Of a stretch of DNA of 16,602 nucleotides, positions 5,085-12,469 are shown in pieces. The notes beneath the pieces are model-generated. The model did not search any database. It worked only from the letters and a program-made list of their open reading frames with translations, and was not told the DNA's origin. Source of the stretch: Clostridia bacterium (GTDB lineage Bacteria > Bacillota > Clostridia > Oscillospirales > Acutalibacteraceae); contig CAAEIM010000021.1 in assembly GCA_900755995.1 (NCBI GenBank), forward strand, positions 1 through 16,602, in the 5' to 3' direction. The translations under genes and the position numbers were made by a program. Each line of letters opens with the position of its first letter. Position 1 is the stretch's first letter.

Positions 5085-5975
5085 TTAAAACCTCTTGCAT
5101 ATTGCATTATAGCTGTAAAGAGTAGCACAACAATCGCTTAAGCTATCGTGAGCTTTGCTATTTCCCCAGTCATAGCCGTAATACTCAGCGCACTTCGTAA
5201 GCTTCTGCCATTTGTAATCATTGTTCAGCTCTGACCATTCGCCATAAATCTCTGCAAACAGTATCATCACATCAACAACAATCGCATCATTGTTTTCAAT
5301 CCCAACAGCAGAAAGAAAGTTTAAATCAAAATTTGTGTTGTATCCAACAATTATATTGGCTGAGTTAATAATCCTATTTATTTCCTGCTTAACCTCAAGA
5401 ATGTTCGGTGCATTTGCTACCATTTCAGGGGTTATATGATTTACTTCCATAGCTTTATCCCACGTTTGAGTGAACAGCGGCTTGATATAGCTGTTGAAAA
5501 GTGTGTTGCCCCGATTGTCTATAATTGATACCTGCAGCAGCTCATCAGTATCGGCATTAAGCCCGGTTGTTTCGGTATCTATAATTATCTCATCGTATTT
5601 TATCCCGGCTTTGGGTGGGTTGGAAAAAGTGTTTCTCACAATAGTCTGCACAGCTTCTCTGCGGAGCTGATTAAACTTTTCTTGCTTCTCTGCTTCTTTA
5701 AGCTCAGAAAGTGCTTTTTGCTGTGCAATGCGCTTCTTTTTTTTCTCTGCTCGGTAATCAGATAATTCACTGTCAGTCATTGGTCTGACTTCCTCGTCCC
5801 ATAAATACAGCTCTTTAGAGGGGCAATAAGAGTTTATCCATAAAAACTTACCGCACTTATCATCAATTTTTACATAGTGCTTTTTTGCCCATTGTTTTTC
5901 TGTCAGCAAGCTTTTGTTTTGAGGAACGAGGATTTTAGTCCTTACTCCCGATTTATACTCATTCCATATGCTCAT
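5085..5975 (-). CDS. DEDDh 3'-5' exonuclease (DnaQ-like)
   Basis: A 296-residue protein. Residues ~127-296 form an RNase T/DnaQ-type exonuclease with all motifs: DTET (133-136), GYNTNFDLNFL around D217, and AHDSLSD with H276 and D281. These residues bind two metal ions and degrade DNA or RNA from the 3' end. The N-terminal ~120 residues contain a Trp/Tyr/Cys-bearing part (residues ~30-60) and then a charged helical stretch (~68-105); I do not recognise this part. The ATG at 5975 has GGAGG nine bases upstream, better than 6008. It overlaps the end of the SpoVG-like gene by 17 bp and is the last gene of the parA operon. Its role in the element is unknown. Confidence 0.85.
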   Translation of the reverse strand: MSIWNEYKSGVRTKILVPQNKSLLTEKQWAKKHYVKIDDKCGKFLWINSYCPSKELYLWDEEVRPMTDSELSDYRAEKKKKRIAQQKALSELKEAEKQEKFNQLRREAVQTIVRNTFSNPPKAGIKYDEIIIDTETTGLNADTDELLQVSIIDNRGNTLFNSYIKPLFTQTWDKAMEVNHITPEMVANAPNILEVKQEINRIINSANIIVGYNTNFDLNFLSAVGIENNDAIVVDVMILFAEIYGEWSELNNDYKWQKLTKCAEYYGYDWGNSKAHDSLSDCCATLYSYNAICKRF

Positions 5976-6243
5976 AAAATTTTCCCTCCGATTTAGTGTA
6001 AAGGTCAACGACCGCCTGCGTTATTGTATTACGGACAAAGCTGTTTATCGGAACAACACTTTCCTGACCGATTTTTTCAGCTACCTTGCTTGATGGAAAT
6101 TTCAAGTGATATTTTCCGTCAATATTAATGAGTTGAATATCATTAATGATTAAAGAATCATCAATGACAACAGAAGCTATAGCTTTAATGTTTGAACCCT
6201 TGCGGTATCTTTTTCGTCGTATTTTTACGTTATTCACTTTCAT
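5959..6243 (-). CDS. spoVG: SpoVG-family protein
   Basis: A 94-residue protein matching SpoVG in length and in landmark sequence: it opens with VNNVKIRRKR, has IKAIASVVIDDSLIINDIQL, then KFPSSK, and ends VPINSFVRNTITQAVVDLY. SpoVG proteins are small nucleic-acid-binding regulators, first described in Bacillus sporulation and septation, and many plasmids and phages carry versions. The start overlaps the end of parB by 14 bp and the stop overlaps the exonuclease start, so translation is probably coupled. On an element it may act as a regulator or DNA-binding accessory rather than in sporulation. Confidence 0.8.
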   Translation of the reverse strand: MKVNNVKIRRKRYRKGSNIKAIASVVIDDSLIINDIQLINIDGKYHLKFPSSKVAEKIGQESVVPINSFVRNTITQAVVDLYTKSEGKFYEHME

Positions 6244-7495
6244 TTTCTACTCCAACCTTTACAATTCTAATAATATCGTCTATTGTGTATTGCAGACGGA
6301 TATACTGCCTGATTATGCGTTCCAGAATTTTATGCTGCATAATATATTCTGTTTCATTAACCTTGATTGAAAACATATTATGAGTTGCACGAAAATTATA
6401 CGAAACTCTGTAGCCGTCAATTTTCACCCCGACAGCAGTATAATAGCTATCAATAAAATTCTTTTTAAGGTAGGTGTAACAATCATTTGAATCGTAAAAT
6501 TCTCGGATAATGTAGTAATCCATTTTTGTTATACTGATTATAGCTTTTGCAATTATTGCTCTGTTAGCAAGAGAAATGTTTTCAGGGGCAATAACCTGAA
6601 CTGTATCAGTATCGATATGTTTTTTTGGCTTTTCCGGCTCTGATGGAGGATTAATTTCCAACTGCTCAGAAGAAACATTTTCATTCGTAATTTCTTTTTT
6701 TGCCGGTTTTGAAGTGGACAATTTGTCTGGTTCAGTCTGTGTAAATTCAGCAGTCGGATGATTTATCATATAATTTTCATAATCGTAATGCCAGAAATAA
6801 TAATCCATATTTGCAAAGTTATTTTTGAGTGCCTTAGCAATTTTTATATTAACCTTGCAGCTTGAATTATTGAGCAGAAATTCAAAAAGCTTTGTCTGCT
6901 CATTCTCACTCAGATACGAAAGCTCGACAGCAGCTATAACGGGGATTTTGTTGATATCCGTCATATCAAGCAAAGGTTTGATTAAACTATTAAGCCTGAT
7001 GTATCTGTATATCTTTTTTTCGTCCATTTCAGTTTCCTCTGACATCTGCTGACGGGTGTAGCCAAGCTCCTGCAGCTCCTTATATCCGTAAGCAAGCTCA
7101 GAAGGGAGATAGTCATTGTTTCTTGCAAGATTGGTTGTAAGCTGAACCTTTTTGTATGCAACCTCGTCTTCTGCAAGGTCATTTCTAATTATACATTTAA
7201 CAAAAGGAATATCGGCTTCTTTGATTGCCAAAAATCTATGCCTTCCGTCAACTATTTGGTACTTACCGTCAGCGAGGGGAATAACAATACAAGGTGAAAT
7301 CTGTCCGTCAGTCCTAATACATTTTGTAAGAAATGAGATGGTATCATTATGAATTTTAAATTTCTGTTTATCATCGATAATGATTTTGCTTGTTTCAATC
7401 TCAACAACCGTGTTGTCATTGAAAAATGATGTGGGATTGCCGGAACCTGTTACATTGAAATTAAGACTGCCTGTCTGAATTGACATCTTTTTCAT
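6230..7495 (-). CDS. parB: ParB-like partition / nuclease-fold protein with long C-terminal extension
   Basis: A 421-residue protein. Residues ~30-115 are a ParB N-terminal domain with the box VDGRHRFLA (82-90), the counterpart of the ERR-type CTP-binding motif. Then come NLARNNDYLPSELAYGYKEL and a helix-turn-helix (about 145-172), the DNA-binding core that recognises parS. Residues ~255-295 are a Pro/Glu/Lys-rich linker, and the last ~125 residues form an extra Tyr/Ile-rich domain that I cannot name. GGAGG, inside the last codons of parA, lies eight bases before the ATG. Together with ParA it should keep an extrachromosomal form of the element stable. No obvious parS was found. Confidence 0.85.
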   Translation of the reverse strand: MKKMSIQTGSLNFNVTGSGNPTSFFNDNTVVEIETSKIIIDDKQKFKIHNDTISFLTKCIRTDGQISPCIVIPLADGKYQIVDGRHRFLAIKEADIPFVKCIIRNDLAEDEVAYKKVQLTTNLARNNDYLPSELAYGYKELQELGYTRQQMSEETEMDEKKIYRYIRLNSLIKPLLDMTDINKIPVIAAVELSYLSENEQTKLFEFLLNNSSCKVNIKIAKALKNNFANMDYYFWHYDYENYMINHPTAEFTQTEPDKLSTSKPAKKEITNENVSSEQLEINPPSEPEKPKKHIDTDTVQVIAPENISLANRAIIAKAIISITKMDYYIIREFYDSNDCYTYLKKNFIDSYYTAVGVKIDGYRVSYNFRATHNMFSIKVNETEYIMQHKILERIIRQYIRLQYTIDDIIRIVKVGVENESE

Positions 7496-7498
7496 CGA

Positions 7499-8287
7499 TT
7501 ATCCCTCCATTCTTTCAATAACTTCTTTTACAACAGCCATATATTCCTGACCTAAGATATTTGTCTTAGCGGTTGACTTGACACTGCTCTGATGATAACC
7601 GACAGCGTTTTTTGCTGCGGTCTTATACGATATGGTTGTTCCAAATACCAAATTGCCGTAGGAATCTTTAAGTGCTTCGTAAATTTCCTTACTGTGGGTT
7701 GTATTTCGCTGATACATCGTTCCTAAAATGCCGAGAATGTATTTTGATACATTGGTATCATTCTTAACATTTACAAGCTGCTGCAGAATGTCATTGACCT
7801 TGTTGTATGACATAATATCGCACTGAACAGGGATAAGCAGCTTATCGGCAGCAGCAATAGCGTTTGTAACAAGCAAGTCAGTTGCAGGGGAACAGTCGAT
7901 GAGAATGTAATCATAATTATTAAAACTGTCTGAGGATAAGAGATTTTTTAAAATATTGGTGCAATCATTCTTGCCGGCAAGGTAAGAGGGAATACCGTCA
8001 AGGCTTTTGCTCAGAGCAGGGATATAATCAAAACCCTCAGAAGAAAAATGTCTGATACAAGAGCTGTAATCAATATACATTCCGCTTACGGAAAACATAA
8101 TCATTTCAGAGATTGTGGGCTTTCCGTCAAATTCATAGTTGAGCCAGAACGAGAGATTAGCCTGCTGGTCAAGGTCGATAAGCAACACCTTTTTACCTTC
8201 TTTTGTGAGTCCTGCTGCAAGATTGAGCGCCGTTGTTGTTTTACCGACACCACCCTTTTTGTTTACGATTGAAATTGTCTTTTTCAT
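7499..8287 (-). CDS. parA: ParA/Soj-type partition ATPase
   Basis: A 262-residue deviant Walker ATPase. It starts MKKTISIVNKKGGVGKTTTA (Walker A at 10-18), followed by VLLIDLDQQANLSFWL and YILIDCSPATDLLVTNAI. It would bind ATP, coat the nucleoid and move ParB-bound DNA. The ATG at 8287, with AAGGAG eight bases upstream, is preferred; the frame's extension to 8311 begins at a TTG inside the operator palindrome. First gene of the operon parA-parB-spoVG-exonuclease, probably repressed at 8305-8319 by the XRE/BlaI regulator. Confidence 0.92.
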   Translation of the reverse strand: MKKTISIVNKKGGVGKTTTALNLAAGLTKEGKKVLLIDLDQQANLSFWLNYEFDGKPTISEMIMFSVSGMYIDYSSCIRHFSSEGFDYIPALSKSLDGIPSYLAGKNDCTNILKNLLSSDSFNNYDYILIDCSPATDLLVTNAIAAADKLLIPVQCDIMSYNKVNDILQQLVNVKNDTNVSKYILGILGTMYQRNTTHSKEIYEALKDSYGNLVFGTTISYKTAAKNAVGYHQSSVKSTAKTNILGQEYMAVVKEVIERMEG

Positions 8288-8304
8288 AAGTCTTACTCCT
8301 TTTC

Positions 8305-8319
8305 CGGACAAATTGTCCG
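8305..8319. promoter_or_regulatory. Operator palindrome upstream of parA
   Basis: CGGACAA-A-TTGTCCG is identical to the core of the palindrome before the repressor gene (5050-5070). It lies just upstream of the parA ribosome site and downstream of an AT-rich 20-bp palindrome (8321-8340) that contains -10-like sequence. Confidence 0.7.
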
Positions 8320-8339
8320 CTTTTATTTTATAAAATAAA

Positions 8340-8364
8340 AAACCGACTGCACTGCAATCGGTTT
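8340..8364 (-). terminator. Terminator of the integrase gene
   Basis: AAACCGA (8340-8346) pairs with TCGGTTT (8358-8364), with partial pairing further in. TTTTATTTTA follows on the minus strand, a few bases after the integrase stop. Confidence 0.65.
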
Positions 8365-8371
8365 CATTTTA

Positions 8372-9409
8372 TTATATGTTGTCTATATCTAAATCAGATT
8401 GAATATAGTTATCAAACTTACTTATATTTAATTCCTTGAATTGTTTGTCAAGATGAGTATATATTTTAAGTGTAATTTCGATGTTGCTGTGACCGAGTAG
8501 TTCAGAGGCAGTCAGAACATCAACGCCGGATATATACAAAAGTGTAGCATATGTATGTCTGAGTTGATGAGCGTTGAATTTATTGATCATTTTAGGAATA
8601 CCATTGGGAGTATGTTTACTCTCAGGTTTTACTCCTTTTTCAACGCAGTTTTTATAATAGGCACTGTAATTGATTTCATTTTGGTAGCTGTTCCAAAGAC
8701 TGCGCCACTGAGTAGGAGTTTGAACGCTGCCACTTTTATTAGGCAAAACCAAATAGGAAGTTGATTTTTCTTTTTCATTTCTTAACCAATTACTAAGATT
8801 AACAGGTATTGATACATTACGACACTTACCGTTTTTTGTACCCTCAGTAACAATGTATTTATTGCCCGAAATTCTCTGCGCTCTTTTATTTACAGAAAGC
8901 CTATGATTATCTAAGTCTATATCTCCCCATTCAAGTGCAAGAAGCTCGCCGGTTCTCAAGCCCATAAACATCATTATTACAGCACCAATTTTAGCTCTAT
9001 GTTCAGTGCTTATTACAAGTTTTTGCTGTTCAGGGCTGATTGAGCTAACCTTTTTTTCCGGAGCATTTTTAGGAATTATCTTCTTTTTGTCTTTTGCCGG
9101 GTTTCGATATATAAGCTCATTTTCGACTGCGTAATCGAAAATTCTTGTTGCACAGTCAACAATGTTTTTTAACACTTTTTTTGATGTCGGCTTTTTTGTA
9201 TTCGGATTTTCAATATAAAGTTGCCGGACAATATCATCAATTTGTGCCGGTTTAATTTCTGTAACTTTACATTGTCCAAAAGCACTGTTTAGATGATTGA
9301 CATATGATTGTAAATTCCTTTGATATGTGTATGTCAGTCCTAATGTTGCTATCTTTAGCCATTGCTTAGACAGCTCTGAAAATGTTATTGAATTATCCAT
9401 TTTTACCAC
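8372..9409 (-). CDS. int: Tyrosine recombinase (element integrase)
   Basis: A 345-residue phage/ICE-type integrase. Residues ~1-70 form the arm-binding or SAM-like region, ~75-120 a core-binding helix region, and ~125-325 the catalytic domain. Catalytic residues visible: R152 (GLRTGELL), the K192/K195 region, H281 and R284 (HQLRHTYAT), H307 (LLGHSN) and the nucleophile Y317 (IYTHL). It would cut and rejoin DNA at the tRNA-fMet attachment site about 95 bp behind its start. The start is uncertain: GTG at 9409 has AAAGGA only four bases upstream, and ATG at 9400 has it 13 bases upstream. A 26-bp palindrome with a -10 box lies directly before it. Confidence 0.93.
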   Translation of the reverse strand: MVKMDNSITFSELSKQWLKIATLGLTYTYQRNLQSYVNHLNSAFGQCKVTEIKPAQIDDIVRQLYIENPNTKKPTSKKVLKNIVDCATRIFDYAVENELIYRNPAKDKKKIIPKNAPEKKVSSISPEQQKLVISTEHRAKIGAVIMMFMGLRTGELLALEWGDIDLDNHRLSVNKRAQRISGNKYIVTEGTKNGKCRNVSIPVNLSNWLRNEKEKSTSYLVLPNKSGSVQTPTQWRSLWNSYQNEINYSAYYKNCVEKGVKPESKHTPNGIPKMINKFNAHQLRHTYATLLYISGVDVLTASELLGHSNIEITLKIYTHLDKQFKELNISKFDNYIQSDLDIDNI

Positions 9410-9427
9410 GCTTTCCTTTATTTAACC

Positions 9428-9453
9428 TAATATACTATTATAATAGTATATTA
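9428..9453. promoter_or_regulatory. 26-bp perfect palindrome upstream of the integrase
   Basis: TAATATACTATTA is followed directly by its exact reverse complement. The centre contains TATAAT in both directions, so it probably covers the integrase -10 box. It could be the operator or recombination-protein site controlling int. Confidence 0.55.
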
Positions 9454-9503
9454 TTGTAAAATAAAGTGGTAAAATTGCATAATTTCACACTTAGTTACGC
9501 ATA

Positions 9504-9548
9504 CTCATAACCCGAAGGTCGTCGGTTCAAATCCGGCTCCCGCAACCA
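9504..9548 (+). other. Attachment site: 3' half of an initiator tRNA-fMet gene
   Basis: From the anticodon loop CTCATAA (anticodon CAT at 9506-9508) to the encoded CCA (9546-9548), the 45 bases match an initiator tRNA-fMet. They carry the anticodon-stem arm CCCGA, the T arm GTCGG-TTCAAAT-CCGGC and the acceptor strand TCCCGCA. Upstream, where TCGGG and the D arm should be, the sequence is unrelated, so no complete tRNA is present. The integrase is next door and a terminator follows, as expected for the junction where an element entered the 3' end of a tRNA gene. The intact tRNA should be at the far end of the element. Confidence 0.85.
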
Positions 9549-9550
9549 CT

Positions 9551-9585
9551 AAAAACGGCTTAAACACTGAGTTTTTGCCGTTTTT
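9551..9585 (+). terminator. Terminator following the tRNA fragment
   Basis: AAAAACGGC (9551-9559) pairs with GCCGTTTTT (9577-9585), with an inner AAAC/GTTT pairing, then CTTTT. It was probably the terminator of the original tRNA-fMet gene, which puts the chromosome on the right of the junction. Confidence 0.7.
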
Positions 9586-9678
9586 CTTTTTGCGTAAAAA
9601 TCTTAAATTTTGGCTACTTCCCCGAATTTCCCTCAAATGATGTTTTTTAATAATTTATCCTCAATAATCATAGAAACA

Positions 9679-9707
9679 GCCTGAGTATCAAATGTAAATA
9701 CTCAGGC
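9679..9707. terminator. Terminator of the zinc-ribbon pseudogene
   Basis: GCCTGAGTAT pairs perfectly with ATACTCAGGC around a 9-base loop. It stands just beyond the stop of the minus-strand gene at 9713. Confidence 0.6.
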
Positions 9708-9712
9708 TTATT

Positions 9713-10746
9713 TTAATGTGTATTTTCAAGCTGTAATGTGAAATTTGTAAGGTTCATATTTTCATCAAAACCAAAGTTTATATAATTGCCGCCTACTGCA
9801 TATGAAACCTCACCATTAGATATAGAATTATAAGTCGGCTCGCCCATTTCTGCATAAACATCATCATATGTACTGTTGCCGTTGAGAGTTCCGTAGCAAA
9901 GGTTTGATTTCGTCAGATTATTTGATGAATACTCTACCGTAATGCTTACAATTTTATTTGTTTCCTTAAGTACAGTAACATTAAAACCGCTGTATGAGTG
10001 AATATCCCACTTATCGGAGGCACTTATCATCTCCTCGGTTTCTTCACCAAAATTATTTTTGACCTCATCGAAATCTGCACCGAGATAATATAATTTTTAA
10101 AGTCAATTATCGAATTGTCTGATTTGGTAAGGTAAAATGTTCCGCCTATGTCCCAGTTTGCACTGTCGGTTCTGTTTGTTATAGTTGTTTCAATGTAAAT
10201 TTCATTATCAAGAAACTTTATTTTGCCCGTACCGCTGTTTTGCCAGTTGTCATTATCAAAGGTAAACGTTCCCGTGCCGTCAATAATCTGGCTGGTAACA
10301 TTGCTTATTCTTGCAATACGGTTGAAGGCAGATGAAGAGGTTTTGGTAAAGGTGAAACGGATAACATCATCCTTTACCGAGATGATTTCAAGCAGATTTC
10401 CGCCGTTTTCGGTCATATTTTCAATATTGCTGTCTTTATCGCACCACAAGCCTATATATGAAGAATAATCTGTTTTAACAGCTTCGGTTGTTGTAATTTC
10501 AGTCGGAGCAGAGATGATTTCATTTGCTTTATCAGTATTCGCTTGTGCAACAAAAAACATAATAATTCCAGCTACAGCAAGCATAATTACTATTGCAATA
10601 ATCATAATCGGCAGAACATACTTATGCTTTTTTATTTTTGTCGGTTAGCCTGTTTTAACGTCAATCAGCTTTGTCATACAGTACGGGCAGAAAACCGACT
10701 CAACAGGCAATTCTTTACCGCATTTCGGACAGAATTTTGTGTTCAT
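9713..10746 (-). pseudogene. Zinc-ribbon membrane-anchored protein, broken by a stop and a frameshift
   Basis: One ancestral gene is split into three frames. From ATG at 10746 (AGGTGGGG upstream) it reads MNTKFCPKCGKELPVESVFC and on through CPYC, a four-cysteine zinc ribbon. TAA at 10645-10647 stops it after residue 33. The same frame continues through a basic stretch, a membrane segment (VLPIMIIAIVIMLAVAGIIM) and an outside domain to about 10080. There the frame must shift by one base near AAATTATATTATC to continue as LGADFDEVKNNFGEE and join the last 105 residues. Two separate lesions argue for true decay. The neighbour at 10831-12024 has the same zinc ribbon plus membrane-anchor plan. Function unknown. 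Confidence 0.75.
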
Positions 10747-10784
10747 ATTCCCCACCTCTTTTACAGTATAACCCAAACAGAAAA

Positions 10785-10816
10785 ATAACGCAATGCTCAT
10801 TACAGCACTGCGTTAT
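10785..10816 (-). terminator. Terminator of the intact zinc-ribbon gene
   Basis: ATAACGCA pairs with TGCGTTAT, with inner TGCT/AGCA pairing. TTTTTCTG follows on the minus strand, 15 bases after the stop at 10831. Confidence 0.7.
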
Positions 10817-10830
10817 ATATTTTTATTTGC

Positions 10831-12024
10831 TTAATATGAAAGTGCAAAATATTTTGCCAGATCTTCAAACCCGTAACTGCCCGAAAGAGTGCAAATTCCA
10901 GCTTCAACATCGCTAAACTCGATATATATTGTACCGTCGAGAACATATGGATCGCCCGGGGAACTCCTGTATTTACCGGTAACTGTTACTGTACAGCTGT
11001 TATTGTCTGTTCTGTCAACAGAAATATCAGGTGATTCAAACATCAAAGCGATTAACTCTCCGTACGACATATCCTGACAAGCACCTGCTGATAACTGGTC
11101 AGGCAGATAATCTTCGCAAAAGCTTGTATTTTTTAATACATCTATAATCTTATTATAGTATTCCTCATCGCTCATCTCAATCGGCTTTGTGTTACCTTCT
11201 GTAAACTCATTATATTTCGATTCAGTGAGAGGACTTACAGCCAGTCCATAAAAATCATTGTACGGATCATCAAAAATTCTATAATAAACATTATTATAGA
11301 AAAGCGTTTTATTACCATCAGAATCAAATTTGTTTGAATTTTCAAGGTTTTCAGCAAGTTCATTGATTTTTATTATACCAAGTTCAGGATTCAACGCCGA
11401 AAGGGAGAGTTTTACGAAATTTAACATTTTTTTATCAAGTTCGTTCCTCTCATTTTCCGAGAGCCTCATACATATTTCAAAATTACTTACTTTTTGTGAG
11501 CTATGTTCCTCAAAAATGTTTATCCACCATTTGATATCGCCGGAGGAATTTTCATAACTATAATATGTAGAATCAACTCCGTATGATTGATAATCGTCAC
11601 CAACTGTTTCGAGCCAAGCCTCTAACCACAGATATGAGTTATCAAAATCCAGTTTTTCTCTGGCAGAGACATATAGTTGCTGTAAACCCATTTTATCAAA
11701 ATTGAAACGCAATCCGATTTTATTGTCAGATTCTTCAGTAACTACAGACGGCTCGGCAAAAAAGTCACCAAAGTACTTCTCAGGAATTCCGCTTATAAAT
11801 ATTACCGCCAAAATAGCAATAACAATTACAACTGATATAACAGGAATAAGGATTTTTTTACGCTTTTTCTTATTAACTTTTTTAAGCTCATCAATATTAA
11901 TTTTGCAGTTATCAATTTTGTCTGATTCATTCTCAATAGTAATCTGCTCCTGCCATTGCCCGCAATATGTGCACACATCGCAGTCATTGGGAATTTGCTG
12001 TTTACATTTAACACATTTTTTCAT
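10831..12024 (-). CDS. Zinc-ribbon, membrane-anchored protein of unknown function
   Basis: A 397-residue protein. Residues 4-21 form a Cys4-type zinc ribbon (CVKC then CTYC, with an extra Cys at 15). A polar linker, a Lys/Arg patch and one membrane segment (about residues 58-80, ILIPVISVVIVIAILAVIFI) follow. The remaining ~310 residues are Ser/Glu/Tyr/Asp-rich and should lie outside the cell. The ATG at 12024 is chosen; the GTG at 12036 falls inside the GAGGAG ribosome site. The plan of inside zinc ribbon, anchor and outside domain is frequent in Clostridia, usually without a known role. It lies beside a broken gene of the same type, suggesting local duplication. Confidence 0.75.
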   Translation of the reverse strand: MKKCVKCKQQIPNDCDVCTYCGQWQEQITIENESDKIDNCKINIDELKKVNKKKRKKILIPVISVVIVIAILAVIFISGIPEKYFGDFFAEPSVVTEESDNKIGLRFNFDKMGLQQLYVSAREKLDFDNSYLWLEAWLETVGDDYQSYGVDSTYYSYENSSGDIKWWINIFEEHSSQKVSNFEICMRLSENERNELDKKMLNFVKLSLSALNPELGIIKINELAENLENSNKFDSDGNKTLFYNNVYYRIFDDPYNDFYGLAVSPLTESKYNEFTEGNTKPIEMSDEEYYNKIIDVLKNTSFCEDYLPDQLSAGACQDMSYGELIALMFESPDISVDRTDNNSCTVTVTGKYRSSPGDPYVLDGTIYIEFSDVEAGICTLSGSYGFEDLAKYFALSY

Positions 12025-12240
12025 AACTAAAATCACTCCTCGTTTTTTATAAGCAGTTTTGGGTTATTTATCATTCAGATGATTTTCCTCACCTGACAAA
12101 ATCCATAAATATTTTATAAATTTCAACATAAGTTTATCATAAATACTTCTATTAGTTAATAAAAAATGCTTACAGTAAATTTATTTTTTCGTTCAAACAG
12201 TATAAAATAAACTATATATAGCATTTTGAGGTTTTGGCTT
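12025..12240. other. Intergenic region, no gene seen
   Basis: AT-rich spacer between the zinc-ribbon gene and the HTH remnant. Its right part holds -10-like stretches (TATAAA, TATATA) that could be the old promoter of the remnant. No credible ORF or hairpin was found. Confidence 0.5.
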
Positions 12241-12348
12241 ATGGATAAAAATATTGACTATGCCGCACTCGGCAGGCGGATTAAGAATAAAAGAGTTGAA
12301 AACAAGCTTACTCAGGAACAGCTTGCCGAAAATATTGATGAGCTGTAA
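12241..12348 (+). pseudogene. Truncated XRE-family helix-turn-helix gene
   Basis: Reads MDKNIDYAALGRRIKNKRVE then NKLTQEQLAENID, the usual start of a Cro/C1-type regulator up to the first helix of the DNA-binding motif. It hits TAA after 35 codons. The recognition helix is absent; traces (ATATCGAATTTGATA, compare ISNLI) follow the stop, so an internal deletion is likely. Non-functional as a repressor. Confidence 0.65.
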
Positions 12349-12379
12349 ATATCGAATTTGATAAAAACATATAAAATAA

Positions 12380-12416
12380 TAACCGCCTTTGATTAAATTA
12401 TAGTCAAAGGCGGTTA
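12380..12416. terminator. Strong hairpin terminator between HTH remnant and toxin operon
   Basis: TAACCGCCTTTGA pairs perfectly (13 bp) with its reverse complement around an 11-base loop. TTATTTTAT follows on the minus strand, so it most likely ends the toxin-antitoxin transcript. A second small hairpin, CTGTGCT-GTC-AGCACAG, is at 12424-12440. Confidence 0.65.
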
Positions 12417-12469
12417 CTTTGTCCTGTGCTGTCAGCACAGTTTTCGATTTATTTCAAAATAATATTCAA

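Noticed and set aside
6717..6730. Third operator for the XRE/BlaI regulator inside parB
   Set aside because: GGACAATTTGTC matches only the inner part of the palindrome and lies in the coding linker of parB; it may be chance.
9491..9548. A complete tRNA-Met gene
   Set aside because: Only the anticodon loop to CCA is present; the sequence before 9504 cannot form the acceptor, D or 5' anticodon strand.
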